A model generated the notes under the pieces. It did no database searches. It had not been told where the DNA came from and saw only the letters and a list, made by a program, of their open reading frames with translations. A stretch of 64,000 nucleotides of DNA from NCBI RefSeq assembly GCF_009708215.1, contig NZ_CP046175.1:4650001-4714000 (forward strand). The letters run 5' to 3'. Shown one piece after another: positions 52,623-62,292 of the stretch. Source of the DNA: Occultella kanbiaonis (GTDB lineage Bacteria; Actinomycetota; Actinomycetes; Actinomycetales; Beutenbergiaceae). A program made the position numbers and the translations under genes. Position 1 is the stretch's first letter. The number at the start of each line of letters is the position of its first letter.

Positions 52623-54134
52623 TCAGCAGGACAGTCCGTCCTCCGGGACCGTGCCCTCCACCAGGAACGCATCCACGGCGTCGTCGATGCAGCTGCCCGC
52701 CCCGTAGGCGGTGTGGCCGTCGCCGTCATAGGACAGGAACACGCCCGAGGAGAGCTGCTCGGCCATCGACTCGGCCCACTCGTACGGGGTGGCCGGATCG
52801 CGGGTGGTGCCGATCACCAGGATCGGTGCGGCGCCCTCCGCCGTGAGCGGCTCGCGGACCGCCGAGGACTGCACCGGCATGGTGGCGCAGCCGACCTCGC
52901 CGTAGCCGTTGTACGGGCCGAACAGGCGGGAGATCTCGGTGAGCTCGTCGACCTCGGCGCGCATCGCGTCCAGGTCGAGCTCGACCGGGTAGTCGAGGCA
53001 GTCGATCGCCCGGAACGCACCCTGGTCTTCGGGGTAGTTGCCGTCCTCGTCGCGGTCGAGGGCGTAGTCGGAGAGGAACCGGATCTCGGACCCGTCACCG
53101 GCTTGCAGCGCGGCGATCGCGCTGGTGAGCGAGGGCCACGACCCCGGGTTGTAGAGCGCCACGATGATCGAGTTGAGCAGGTCTGCGTCGTTGACGGGCC
53201 GGTCGGGGTCGCCGCTCGCGACCGGGGTGTCCGCGAGCTGGTCGAGCAGGGCGATGGTCTGGTCGATGCCGGCCTCCACCCCATCGGTCAGCGGGCAGTC
53301 GGTGCCGGCCTGGCAGTCCTCGAGGTAGGACCGGTAGGCCAGGTCGAATCCGCCGGTCTGGCCACGGATGATCTCGCCGTAGCTGAGCGCGGGGTCGACC
53401 GCACCGTCGAGCACGAGGCGGCCGACGTTCTCCGGGAACATGTCGGCGTAGTGGGCGCCGAGGAACGTGCCGTAGGAGAAGCCGAGGTAGGTCAGCTGAC
53501 TCTCCCCCATGACCGCCCGCAGGATGTCCAGGTCCCGGGTGGCGCTGACGGTGTCCACGTGCCCGATCAGCGGGCCGGTGTTCTCCGCGCAGGCCTCGCC
53601 GTAGGCGGTGTTGCCGTCGACGTAGGCCTGGAAGCCCTCATCGGTGTCGACGTCGAACTCCGTGCCGTACCACTGCTCAAGCTGCTCCGAGTCGTAGCAG
53701 CGCACCGCCGACGACTGCCCCACCCCACGCGGGTCGAAGCCGACCACGTCGTAGTTGCGCAGGATGTCGGTGCCGAAGTAGGCGGACGCGGACTCGGCCA
53801 TCTCGACCCCGGAGCCGCCCGGCCCGCCCGGGTTGACGAACAGCGATCCGATCGGCTCCCCGACGGCCTCGAACACCTTCACCGCGATGGTGATGCGTTC
53901 CCCGCCCGGGTCCTCGTAGTCCAGGGGCATCTCGACGTCCGCGCACCGGTAGTTCGGGTCGCACTCGCTCCACTCGGGCTGCTGGGAGTAGAACTCCTCG
54001 AGTCCCTCGGGCACCGCGCCCCCGCCCACGGCCGGCGGCTGCACGAGCGGCGCCGGCGCGGCGCACCCCGCGAGCAGGGCGATGCCGGCGAACACGGCAG
54101 CGACGACGGACGAGCGGCGGGATGGGATGTGCAC
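52623..54134 (-). CDS. TAP-like alpha/beta hydrolase lipoprotein (tripeptidyl aminopeptidase family)
   Basis: The 503-residue protein has a lipoprotein signal peptide with lipobox LLAG-Cys24, so it is anchored outside the membrane. The catalytic serine is Ser220 in GFSYGTFLGAHYADMFP, with Asp in GTTRDPATPYEWA and His in GDGHTAYG, the latter in the TAP-like C-terminal domain. It resembles SCO7095/SlpD-type proteases that release N-terminal tripeptides. The GTG start at 54134 lies about ten bases after a TATATA element and lacks a ribosome site, so the mRNA may be leaderless. Confidence 0.92.
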   Translation of the reverse strand: MHIPSRRSSVVAAVFAGIALLAGCAAPAPLVQPPAVGGGAVPEGLEEFYSQQPEWSECDPNYRCADVEMPLDYEDPGGERITIAVKVFEAVGEPIGSLFVNPGGPGGSGVEMAESASAYFGTDILRNYDVVGFDPRGVGQSSAVRCYDSEQLEQWYGTEFDVDTDEGFQAYVDGNTAYGEACAENTGPLIGHVDTVSATRDLDILRAVMGESQLTYLGFSYGTFLGAHYADMFPENVGRLVLDGAVDPALSYGEIIRGQTGGFDLAYRSYLEDCQAGTDCPLTDGVEAGIDQTIALLDQLADTPVASGDPDRPVNDADLLNSIIVALYNPGSWPSLTSAIAALQAGDGSEIRFLSDYALDRDEDGNYPEDQGAFRAIDCLDYPVELDLDAMRAEVDELTEISRLFGPYNGYGEVGCATMPVQSSAVREPLTAEGAAPILVIGTTRDPATPYEWAESMAEQLSSGVFLSYDGDGHTAYGAGSCIDDAVDAFLVEGTVPEDGLSC

Positions 54135-54144
54135 GAGGGCAGCC

Positions 54145-54150
54145 TATATA
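54145..54150 (-). promoter_or_regulatory. Candidate -10 element for the TAP-like lipoprotein gene
   Basis: TATATA, a rarity in this GC-rich window, ends ten bases before the GTG start at 54134. No clear -35 was found. The spacing would put the transcript start at or next to the start codon. The remaining gap to 54326 holds nothing recognised. Confidence 0.45.
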
Positions 54151-54326
54151 AGCAAACTGACGGCCCGGCGCCGGGTCGAGGGCAGAAGTGCCCGACGGCG
54201 GAGGTTCCGCGGGCAGGGACGTCGCGTTCGCGATCGGTTCAGCGTCGGTGTGTCGCGGTCCGTCCGGTGCGCCTGCCGATCAGGCGGGCTGGTCCGTACG
54301 GCCCGACGATCGGTCCGCTCCAGGCT

Positions 54327-55463
54327 TCAGTTCTGTGGTCGCAGCGCGACCGTCATCGCCTCGATCGCGAGCAGCGGCGCGGCGCCGGCCGCGATCCGGG
54401 TGCGCGCCACCCCGACGGACTGCATCCGCTGCAGCGACTGCTCGGGTGCGGACCCGGCTGCCATCTCCCGCACGGCCGATTCGGCGGCGCGGTTCATCAG
54501 CACCTGGTCGCTGTCGAGCTGGACCACGAGGACGTCGCGGTAGAACGAGAGCAGGTCCACCATCGCCCGGTCGAGGACGTCGATGAGTGCCCGGCGGGCC
54601 CGGCGCTTCTGCTCCTCCTCCAGCTGGCGCACCTGCGCGCGCAGCGCGGGCGGGATCGTGCCCCCCTCCTCGGCGCCAAGGTTGCGGAGCAGTTCGGCCT
54701 TCTCGACCGCGTCCCGCTCGGCGGTCGCGACCTTGCTCTCCTCGGTTGCCTCGTCCACGAGGGTGCCGGCGGCGAGGATCGCGTCCCCGACGCCGCGGAT
54801 CGTCGCCGGGATGGCCAGCACCTTCGCCCGGTACTCGCGGGCCTTCGGGTTCGCGGCGAGCCGACGTGCCATCCCGATGTGACTCTGCGCGGCGAGGGCG
54901 CACTCCATCGCCAGATCCGCTTCCACGCCGTCGGAACGCACCAGCAGATCCGCCACGGCCTGGGCCGGCGGCACCCGCAGGTTCACCAGGCGGCACCGGG
55001 ACCGGATCGTGACCAGCACGTCCTGCGGGCTCGGCGCGCAGAGGATCCAGACCGTCCGCGGCGGCGGCTCCTCGATGGCCTTGAGCAGCACGTTCGAGGT
55101 CCGCTCGACCATCCGATCCGCGTCCTCCACGATGATCACGCGCCATCGGCCCTGCGACGGCGAGCGCTGCGCGAGGCCGATCAGGTTCCGCGCCTCGTCG
55201 ATGCTGATGACCACCTTCTCGGTGGCCAGCACGGTGACGTCCGCGTGGGTGCCGGCCAGCGCCGTCTGGGTCTCGTGCGAGGTGCCGTCGACGTCGGCGG
55301 GGTCCTGCAACGCGGCGGCGAACGCGCGGGCGGCCACGGACCGGCCGGAGCCGGGCGGGCCGGTGATCAACCAGGCATGCGTCATCGCCTCCGGGCGGCG
55401 CACGGCCTCGCTGAGCACGGCGATTGCCTCCGGCTGGCCGACCAGGGCATCCCAGACGCTCAC
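54327..55463 (-). CDS. holB: DNA polymerase III delta' subunit
   Basis: The 378-residue clamp-loader subunit starts VWDALVGQPEAIAVLSEAV and has a degenerate P-loop GPPGSGRS (Arg for Lys), as expected for delta', which does not hydrolyse ATP. VIIVEDADRM, SNVLLKAIEEPPP and SRCRLVNL follow. It helps load the beta clamp at replication forks. The GTG start overlaps the tmk stop by four bases, the usual tmk-holB pairing. It is longer than many bacterial HolB proteins but normal for actinobacteria. Confidence 0.95.
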   Translation of the reverse strand: MSVWDALVGQPEAIAVLSEAVRRPEAMTHAWLITGPPGSGRSVAARAFAAALQDPADVDGTSHETQTALAGTHADVTVLATEKVVISIDEARNLIGLAQRSPSQGRWRVIIVEDADRMVERTSNVLLKAIEEPPPRTVWILCAPSPQDVLVTIRSRCRLVNLRVPPAQAVADLLVRSDGVEADLAMECALAAQSHIGMARRLAANPKAREYRAKVLAIPATIRGVGDAILAAGTLVDEATEESKVATAERDAVEKAELLRNLGAEEGGTIPPALRAQVRQLEEEQKRRARRALIDVLDRAMVDLLSFYRDVLVVQLDSDQVLMNRAAESAVREMAAGSAPEQSLQRMQSVGVARTRIAAGAAPLLAIEAMTVALRPQN

Positions 55464-56095
55464 GGCCGCTCCCCCGCAACAACACCGGCGAGCAGCGCAT
55501 CGACCCGCACCCGGATCGCCGCGGCGAGGTCCTCGCGCGGCCGCGCGGCATCGAGGACCAGCCAGCGGGCCGGATCGGCGGCAGCCCGGTCGAGGAACGC
55601 CTGCCGGGTGCGGACGTGGAAGTCGGAGCCGGCTCGTTCGAGCCGGTCCGGGGCGTCGCTGAGCCGCCCGGTCAGCAGGACCGGGTCGAGGTCGAGCAGC
55701 ACCGTCAGGTCCGGCAGGAGCGACTGGGTGGCCCACAGCGAGATCTGCTCCACCTCCTCGGCAGGCAGGACCCGGCCGCCGGCCTGGTAGGCCACGGAGG
55801 AGTCGAGGTACCGGTCGGTGAGCACGGCGGCCCCGCGCGCCAGCGCCGGGCGGACCAGGGACGCGACGTGGTGGGCCCGGTCCGCGGCGAACAGCAGTGC
55901 CTCGGTGCGCGGATCCAGGTCCGACCCGTGCAGCAGCAGGTCCCGCAGCGTTCGCCCGAGCTCGGTGCCGCCGGGTTCGCGGGTACGCACCACCTCTCGG
56001 ACACCGCCGGCCGCCAGCGAGTCGGCGAGCAGGCCCAATTGCGTCGACTTGCCGGCGCCGTCGCCGCCCTCGAAGGAGATGAAGAGTCCGGTCAC
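55460..56095 (-). CDS. tmk: Thymidylate kinase
   Basis: Tmk (211 residues) makes dTDP from dTMP. The P-loop EGGDGAGKST is followed by TREPGGTELG (DR(E/Y)-type motif), LLFAADRAHHV, TDRYLDSSVAYQ and LLDLDPVLLTGR. The GTG at 56095 is chosen on family grounds; the frame remains open far upstream without similarity. It is co-transcribed with holB. Confidence 0.96.
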   Translation of the reverse strand: MTGLFISFEGGDGAGKSTQLGLLADSLAAGGVREVVRTREPGGTELGRTLRDLLLHGSDLDPRTEALLFAADRAHHVASLVRPALARGAAVLTDRYLDSSVAYQAGGRVLPAEEVEQISLWATQSLLPDLTVLLDLDPVLLTGRLSDAPDRLERAGSDFHVRTRQAFLDRAAADPARWLVLDAARPREDLAAAIRVRVDALLAGVVAGERP

Positions 56096-56203
56096 GTCCT
56101 GCAGCCTAACGACGCCCACCGACGGAGCGGACCACGTGCCCCTGCCGACCGCCTGCGCTGCCATTCGCCGGACGTCACAGGCCACCGGATGCGACGATTC
56201 GGC

Positions 56204-57391
56204 ATGCGCGTGTTGTGCTCCACGACCGCTGGCGATGGCCACTTCGGTCCCCTCGCGCATGTGGCTCGCACCTGCGTCGATGCCGGGCACGACGTACTCG
56301 TGGCCGCGCCGGCATCCTACGCCGGAGCGGTCGCCCGGGCCGGCCTGGCGCACGCCCCGTTCGCGGACGTGCCGCCGGAACTGATCGGCCCCGTGATGGC
56401 GACCCTGCCCATGCTGGGCTTCGATGAGGCCAACGAAACCGTGACGCGGGAGATCTTCGGCCGCCTCGACGCCCAGCATGCCCTGCCCGGCGTGCGCCGC
56501 ACGGTCGAGGCGTGGCAGCCGGACGTGATCCTGCGCGAGCCGATGGAGTTGGGATCGCTCGCTGCCGCTGAGGCGAGCAGCATCCCGCACGTCGAGGTCT
56601 CGATCGGGCTCACCTCGACGATGATCTGGGCGATCGGCCAGATCGCCCGGCCGTTGGCCGAGCTGGACGCACTGGTCGGCCTCCCCGAGGGTCGACTCCT
56701 GGCAGCCATGCGGTCCGCGCCCGCCTTCTCCGCCGTTCCTGCGATCCTCGACGACTCAGAAGCCATCCTTGGCGAGGCCGGCCTGAACCGCCCCGTCACC
56801 CGGTACCGAGCCGACACGACGCACGCCGGACGCCTGCCTGCGGCATGGGGCGAGCCGGCGGATCCCCTGGTCTATGTGACGTTCGGGACCGTCGCGGCCG
56901 GTCTGGACCACCTCTCCGGACTCCACGAGGCGGCCCTGGCCGCCTTGGCCGATCAACCCGTCCGGGTGCTGATGACCACGGGTCTCGCCGCGGGTGCGCT
57001 CGTCCCGCCGCCCTGGCCCAGGAATGCCCGGGTCGAGACGTACTGGCCACAGGACGACGTGATGCCGTTCGCGGCGGCCGTGGTGGGACACGGCGGATTC
57101 GGCACGACCATGTCGGCGCTGGCCGCGGGCGTTCCGCAGGTGCTCATGCCGTTGTTCGCGATCGACCAGCGCATGAACGCCGATCGGGTCGCAGCGATGG
57201 GCGCCGGAATCCGGGTCGAGGATGCCCCTGCGGGCGCCGACCAGTTGGCGCAGGCAGTGACGTCGGTGTTGGCCGGTGACCGGTACGGGGCGCGCGCGCA
57301 GGTACTGGCAGCCGAGATCGCGGCACTGCCCGAGGCCGCCGCACTCGTGCCGGAGATCGAGCGGATCGCCGACGCGCGGACGAGTGCGTAG
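56204..57391 (+). CDS. UGT/MGT-type glycosyltransferase (GT1-like)
   Basis: The 395-residue protein starts MRVLCSTTAGDGHFGPL, as in GT-B macrolide and antibiotic glycosyltransferases. It carries the C-terminal donor-binding motif GHGGFGTTMSALAAGVPQVLMP and FAIDQRMNADRVAAMGAG. It probably adds a sugar from an activated nucleotide to a small acceptor. No biosynthetic cluster is nearby, so a self-protection or detoxifying role is possible. An in-frame ATG at 56189 is an alternative start. It is divergent from tmk. Confidence 0.88.
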   Translation: MRVLCSTTAGDGHFGPLAHVARTCVDAGHDVLVAAPASYAGAVARAGLAHAPFADVPPELIGPVMATLPMLGFDEANETVTREIFGRLDAQHALPGVRRTVEAWQPDVILREPMELGSLAAAEASSIPHVEVSIGLTSTMIWAIGQIARPLAELDALVGLPEGRLLAAMRSAPAFSAVPAILDDSEAILGEAGLNRPVTRYRADTTHAGRLPAAWGEPADPLVYVTFGTVAAGLDHLSGLHEAALAALADQPVRVLMTTGLAAGALVPPPWPRNARVETYWPQDDVMPFAAAVVGHGGFGTTMSALAAGVPQVLMPLFAIDQRMNADRVAAMGAGIRVEDAPAGADQLAQAVTSVLAGDRYGARAQVLAAEIAALPEAAALVPEIERIADARTSA

Positions 57392-57413
57392 TCGTCGACC
57401 CACCTCTCGACCC

Positions 57414-58472
57414 CTACTGCGTGACGGCCCTCACCATCGCGGCGAGGTCGGCCGGCCCTCCCACCGGCCAGCCCGCCTCGGCGGCAGCGAGCCGGAGCGC
57501 CCCCACCACGGGCATCTCGGCGGTCCGCAGCGGTGCCGCCGGGAACCCGGTGGCCAACGCGGCGCGGACCCCGTCCCGGACCGGGCCGTCGGTCGTGAGC
57601 AGCGAGCCGGCGAGCACGATCTCCGCGGGAATGGGGTCCGCGACCACCTGCGCGGTGCCGGCCAGTGCGGCGACAGCGTCCGCGATGATCACGCCGGCCA
57701 CCTCGTCCCCGGCTGTGGCCAGGCTCGCCACCAGCGGCGCCACGGCGCCGTACTGGGCGGGTGCCATCGAGTGCACGGCGACGACGAGTGCCTGGCGTGC
57801 CTCGACACTGTCGGGGACACCGGCCCAGTCCAGGACGGCGGCGGTGAGCGCGGTGCCCGGGCCACGCCCGTCCAGCTGCGCGGCCGCGGCGCGCAGCCCC
57901 GCCAGCCCGATCCACACGGCGGACCCGCCGTCGCCGAGGATCCAGCCCATGCCGTCACATCTGGTGGTGACCTCGAGCCCGGCCCAGCTGTCACGGGCGG
58001 GCCCGATGGCGCCCCGGACACGGTCCGGGACCCCGACCCGGCACGCGACGGCGCCGGTCCCGCTGAGCAGCAGCATCCCGTCCGGGGCCTCGGCGGCGGC
58101 CGCGTAGGCGATCGTGAGGTCGCCGCGGACCTGGGGCCGGCCGGGCAGGCCGACGTCCGCCCAGGCGGCGGCGGTCACGTCGAGCACCTCTCGGACCGGC
58201 TCGCCGGTGCCGGCGCCGGCCATGCCGAAGAACCCGGACGCCTCGAAGACGCCGCCCAGCCCCGGCTCCCTGGCCCGGGCGTCCTCGAGCGCCGCCGCGA
58301 GGGTCTGCGCCAGGTTCGCCCGCACCGATCCCGGCGAGCTGCGGATGTTGCCGCCGGGCCCGGTCGCGAAGCTCAGTACGGGGCCGCCGGCGAGCCCGAC
58401 GGCGACCTTGCTGGAGGTGCCGCCGATGTCCGCGCCGACGAGCACGTGCAGGGGCGCACCGGCGTCACTCAC
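57414..58472 (-). CDS. BadF/BadG-type N-acetylglucosamine kinase-like protein
   Basis: The 352-residue sugar-kinase-fold protein has the phosphate-1 motif VLVGADIGGTSSKVAVG, an adenosine-type region (PAEIVLAGSLLTT) and LLLSGTGAVACRVG. Family members phosphorylate N-acetylglucosamine or related amino sugars with ATP. The GTG start overlaps the upstream Gfo/Idh gene by eight bases, so the two enzymes are co-expressed and likely act on the same sugar. The exact substrate is not certain. Confidence 0.86.
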   Translation of the reverse strand: MSDAGAPLHVLVGADIGGTSSKVAVGLAGGPVLSFATGPGGNIRSSPGSVRANLAQTLAAALEDARAREPGLGGVFEASGFFGMAGAGTGEPVREVLDVTAAAWADVGLPGRPQVRGDLTIAYAAAAEAPDGMLLLSGTGAVACRVGVPDRVRGAIGPARDSWAGLEVTTRCDGMGWILGDGGSAVWIGLAGLRAAAAQLDGRGPGTALTAAVLDWAGVPDSVEARQALVVAVHSMAPAQYGAVAPLVASLATAGDEVAGVIIADAVAALAGTAQVVADPIPAEIVLAGSLLTTDGPVRDGVRAALATGFPAAPLRTAEMPVVGALRLAAAEAGWPVGGPADLAAMVRAVTQ

Positions 58473-59481
58473 CGGGGAAGACCACCCCGAGCTGGCGCCG
58501 CGCCTCGTCCATGGTGGCCATCACCGCGATGGTCCCCTCCGGGTCGTGCCGCGGCGAGAACGTCTCGCCTGCGTGCACCCGGCGGGCCACCTCGGCGGCC
58601 TGGTAGGCGAACCCGGCACTCACCTCGGGCGTGAAGCTGCGGGCCTCACCGTGCCGCGGGCGCACCGTGACGGTCGTGGGCGCGTAGAACGTCCCGGCGA
58701 GCTCGATCCGCCCCTCGGTGCCGTTGATGGTCGCGGCGTTCGCGGTCGCCGAGCGCATCGTCGCGTGCAGCAGCGCCACCGCCCCGGAGGCCGTCCGCAG
58801 CGTGATGGCCTCCGTGTCGTCCACGCCGGTCGAGGTCAGGGTCCCGACGGCGGTGACCTGTTCTGGGGGACCAAGGATGTCGTGGGCGAACGAGATCGGG
58901 TAGACGGTCAGGTCGAGCATCGAACCGCCCGCCAGCGCGGGGTTGCGCATCCGGTGCTCGTCGCCGAGGGTGCGCATGTCCTGCCCGTGCTCGGCGCTCA
59001 CGCTGACCACCCCGCCGATCTCGCCGGCATCGAGCACCCCGTGCACGGCGATCATGTGCGGCAGGAACCGGGTCCACATCGCCTCCATGGCGAACAGGCC
59101 GCGGTCGGCGGCGGCCGCGAACAGGGTCCGGGCCTCGCCCGCGTCCCGGGTGATCGACTTCTCCACCAGAACGTGCTTGCCGGCCGCCAGCGCGAGCAGG
59201 GCGTGCTCGAGGTGCTCCGAGTGCGGGGAGGCGATGTAGACCGCCTCGACCTGCGCATCGGTGACGAGCTCCGCATAGCTGCCGTACGCCGTCGGGATCC
59301 CGTACTCGTCCGCGAACGCACGGGCACGCCCGGCGTCCCGCGAGCCGACCGCGACCACCGACGACGCGGTGTTCGCGGGGATCTCCGCGGCGAACTTCCG
59401 GGCGATGCCCCCGGGGGCGAGGATGCCCCAGCGCAGGGCGGGGGCGGCAGCGGGGTCTGGGCCGAGATCGAGGGTGCTCAC
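58465..59481 (-). CDS. Gfo/Idh/MocA family oxidoreductase (sugar-linked)
   Basis: The 338-residue NAD(P)-dependent enzyme starts LRWGILAPGGIARKFAAEIP, has VEKSITRD and MEAMWTRFLP, and ends with a beta-sheet domain. It parallels the oxidoreductase at 19865-20860. The overlap with the BadF-type kinase suggests the pair converts a hexose or amino sugar. The direction of the reaction is unknown. Confidence 0.87.
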   Translation of the reverse strand: MSTLDLGPDPAAAPALRWGILAPGGIARKFAAEIPANTASSVVAVGSRDAGRARAFADEYGIPTAYGSYAELVTDAQVEAVYIASPHSEHLEHALLALAAGKHVLVEKSITRDAGEARTLFAAAADRGLFAMEAMWTRFLPHMIAVHGVLDAGEIGGVVSVSAEHGQDMRTLGDEHRMRNPALAGGSMLDLTVYPISFAHDILGPPEQVTAVGTLTSTGVDDTEAITLRTASGAVALLHATMRSATANAATINGTEGRIELAGTFYAPTTVTVRPRHGEARSFTPEVSAGFAYQAAEVARRVHAGETFSPRHDPEGTIAVMATMDEARRQLGVVFPGE

Positions 59482-59540
59482 GCAGACACCTTAGGGTGCC
59501 GCGGCCGCGCCCGGCAGCGGGGCTGAACACGACTGCCCGA

Positions 59541-59574
59541 CGGCGAGGGCCCGGTCGGTTCCGGGACCTCGCCG
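59541..59574 (-). terminator. Hairpin after topA
   Basis: CGGCGAGG (59541-59548) and CCTCGCCG (59567-59574) form a perfect 8-bp stem, with further CCGG/CCGG pairing inside, starting 10 bases beyond the topA stop. Confidence 0.75.
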
Positions 59575-59583
59575 GTGGCGGGA

Positions 59584-62292
59584 CTACTTCTTGGCCGTCG
59601 CCTTCTTCGCGGCCGGCTTCTTCGCGGCGGGCTTGCGGGCGGCGGTGGCCCGGGCAGGCTTCTTGGCCGGACCCTTCGCACGCTTCTCGGCGATCAGCTC
59701 GTAGGCGCGCTCGGCGGTCAGGCTCTCGACCGGGTCGTCCTTGCGCAGTGTCGCGTTCGTGGTGCCGTCGGTGACGTACGCGCCGAACCGGCCGTCCTTG
59801 ACCACCACGGGCTTGCCCGAGACCGGGTCCTCACCGAACTCCTTGAGCGGCGGCGCCGAGGTGGCCCCGCGACCGCGCTTGGGCTGGGCGTAGATCTCGA
59901 GCGCCTGCTCGAGGGTGACGTCGAAGATCTGGTCCTCGGACGCGAGCGAGCGGGAGTCGGTGCCCTTCTTCAGGTACGGCCCGTACCGGCCGTTCTGGGC
60001 GGTGATCTCGTCCCCGGACTCCGGGTCCTTGCCGACCACCCGGGGCAGCGACAACAGCTTCAGCGCGGAGTCCAGGTCCACCGTGTTCAGGTCCATGTCC
60101 TTGAACAGCGAGGATGTGCGCGGCTTCGGCTTGACGGCCTTCTTCGCGCCCTTCTTCGGCGCCTCGGCCTCGTCCGGCTCGGGCAGGATCTCGGTCACGT
60201 ACGGTCCGTACCGGCCGGACCGGGCCACGATCTGGTGGCCTGTCTCGGGGTCGGCGCCGAGCTCGCGGTCTCCGTCGCCGCCCGCCTCGAAGAGTTCCTT
60301 CGCCTTGGCGAGGGTGAGCTCGTCCGGGGCGATGTCCTCCGGGACGCTCGCGCGGCGGGCCTCACCGCCCTCCTCCAGCGGAGGTGCCTCGATGTAGGGG
60401 CCGTACCGACCGACCCGCAGCACGATGTCCTCACCGATGCCGATCGAGTTGATCTCCCGGGCGTCGATCTCGCCGAGGTCCTCGACCTGGTCCTTCAGGC
60501 CCTCGACGCCGTCGCGCCCGAAGTAGAAGCCGGCCAGCCAGTCCACCCGGTCCGCCTCGCCAGCGGCGATCCGGTCCAGGTCGGACTCCATGGCTGCGGT
60601 GAAGTCGTAGTCGACCAGCCGCGGGAAGTGCTCCTCGAGCAGGCGCACCACGGAGAACGCGAGCCAGCTCGGCACCAGGGCCTGGCCCCGGCGCAGCACG
60701 TAGCCGCGGTCCGTGATGACGCCGATGGTGGCCGCGTAGGTCGAGGGGCGGCCGATCCCCCGCTCCTCCAGGGCCTTGACCAGGCTCGCCTCGGTGTACC
60801 GCGGCGGCGGGGACGTCTCGTGACCGTCGGCCACCAGCTCCTCGGTGGCCACACCGTCGCCGACCTGCAGGTCCGGCAGCCGCGCGTCCTTGGCCTCGCG
60901 CTCCTCGTAGCGCTCGACGTCGCGGCCCTCCTCGTACGCGGCGAGGAAGCCGCGGAACGTGATGACCGTGCCGGACGCCGCGAACTCGGCGTCGCGCCCG
61001 TCGGACGCCGTCGTGCCCAGCCGGATGGACGCCGTCGACCCCTTGGCGTCCGCCATCTGCGAGGCGACGGTGCGCTTCCAGATCAGCTCGTAGAGGCGGA
61101 ACTGGTCGCCGGAGAGCTCCCGGGAGATCTGCGCCGGAGTGCGGAAGGAGTCCCCGGCGGGGCGGATCGCCTCGTGGGCCTCCTGCGCACCCTTGGACGT
61201 GCTGGCGTACACGCGGGGCTTGGCCGGGATGTAGTCGGCACCGTACAGCTCGGTGGCCTGCTTGCGGGCGGCCGTGATGGCCTGACCCGACAGCGCCGAG
61301 GAGTCCGTACGCATGTAGGTGATGTACCCGTTCTCGTACAGGGTCTGCGCGGTGCGCATCGCCTGCCGGGAGTTCATCCGGAGCTTGCGGGACGCCTCCT
61401 GCTGCAGCGTGGAGGTCGTGAACGGGGCGGCCGGCCGGCGGGTGTAGGGCTTCTCCTCGACGGAGCGCACCTGGACCTGGCAGCCCTCGAGTGCGGTGAC
61501 CAGGCCGCGCGCGTCGGCCTCGGTGAGCTGGACGGCGGCGCGGGTGCGAAGCACCCCGTCGTCACCGAAGTCCTTCCCGGTGGCCACGCGGGCGCCGTCG
61601 ACGGCCACCAGGCGGGCCCCGAACGAGGTGCCGGCGGTCTGCCCGCGGCCACCGGTGAACGTGCCCTTGATGTCCCAGTACTCCGCGCTGCGGAACGCCA
61701 TCCGCTCGCGCTCACGCTCCACGACCAGGCGGGTGGCGACGGACTGCACCCGGCCCGCGCTCAGGCCTTGACGGACCTTGCGCCACAGCACCGGGGAGAC
61801 CTCGTAGCCGTACAGCCGGTCCAGCAGGCGGCGGGTCTCCTGGGCGTCGACGAGGCGGGTGTCCAGGTCCCGGGTGTTCTCCAGGGCCCGCTGGATGGCC
61901 TCCCGGGTGATCTCGTGGAACACCATCCGCTTGACCGGGACCTTGGGCTCGAGCACCTCGAGCAGGTGCCACGCGATGGCCTCGCCCTCGCGGTCCTCAT
62001 CGGTGGCGAGGTAGAGCTCGTCGGCGCCCTTGAGGAGCTTCTTGAGCTCGGCGACCTTCTTCTTCTTGTCCGCGTCCACGACGTAGTAGGGGTCGAACCC
62101 GTTGTCCACGTCGATCGCGAACTTCTTGTAGGGCCCCTTCTTCATCTCGGCGGGCAGCTCGGAGGGCTGCGCCAGGTCCCGGATGTGTCCCACGCTGGCC
62201 TCGACGTCGAAGTCGGAGCCCAGGTAGCCGGCGATGGTGCGAGCCTTCGCCGGGGACTCGACGATGACCAGCCTGCGATGGGGTGTGGTCAC
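59584..62292 (-). CDS. topA: DNA topoisomerase I
   Basis: TopA (902 residues) relaxes negative supercoils by single-strand passage. The Toprim domain starts LVIVESPAKARTIAGYLG and contains TDEDREGEAIAWHL. The catalytic Tyr326 lies in YITYMRTDSS. The C-terminal part has repeated TOPRIM_C-like zinc-free units (YGPYIEAP, YGPYVTEI, YGPYLKKG) instead of zinc fingers, and ends in a Lys/Ala-rich basic tail, as in mycobacterial and other actinobacterial TopA. The GTG at 62292 has GAAGGAAGG upstream. Confidence 0.97.
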   Translation of the reverse strand: MTTPHRRLVIVESPAKARTIAGYLGSDFDVEASVGHIRDLAQPSELPAEMKKGPYKKFAIDVDNGFDPYYVVDADKKKKVAELKKLLKGADELYLATDEDREGEAIAWHLLEVLEPKVPVKRMVFHEITREAIQRALENTRDLDTRLVDAQETRRLLDRLYGYEVSPVLWRKVRQGLSAGRVQSVATRLVVERERERMAFRSAEYWDIKGTFTGGRGQTAGTSFGARLVAVDGARVATGKDFGDDGVLRTRAAVQLTEADARGLVTALEGCQVQVRSVEEKPYTRRPAAPFTTSTLQQEASRKLRMNSRQAMRTAQTLYENGYITYMRTDSSALSGQAITAARKQATELYGADYIPAKPRVYASTSKGAQEAHEAIRPAGDSFRTPAQISRELSGDQFRLYELIWKRTVASQMADAKGSTASIRLGTTASDGRDAEFAASGTVITFRGFLAAYEEGRDVERYEEREAKDARLPDLQVGDGVATEELVADGHETSPPPRYTEASLVKALEERGIGRPSTYAATIGVITDRGYVLRRGQALVPSWLAFSVVRLLEEHFPRLVDYDFTAAMESDLDRIAAGEADRVDWLAGFYFGRDGVEGLKDQVEDLGEIDAREINSIGIGEDIVLRVGRYGPYIEAPPLEEGGEARRASVPEDIAPDELTLAKAKELFEAGGDGDRELGADPETGHQIVARSGRYGPYVTEILPEPDEAEAPKKGAKKAVKPKPRTSSLFKDMDLNTVDLDSALKLLSLPRVVGKDPESGDEITAQNGRYGPYLKKGTDSRSLASEDQIFDVTLEQALEIYAQPKRGRGATSAPPLKEFGEDPVSGKPVVVKDGRFGAYVTDGTTNATLRKDDPVESLTAERAYELIAEKRAKGPAKKPARATAARKPAAKKPAAKKATAKK

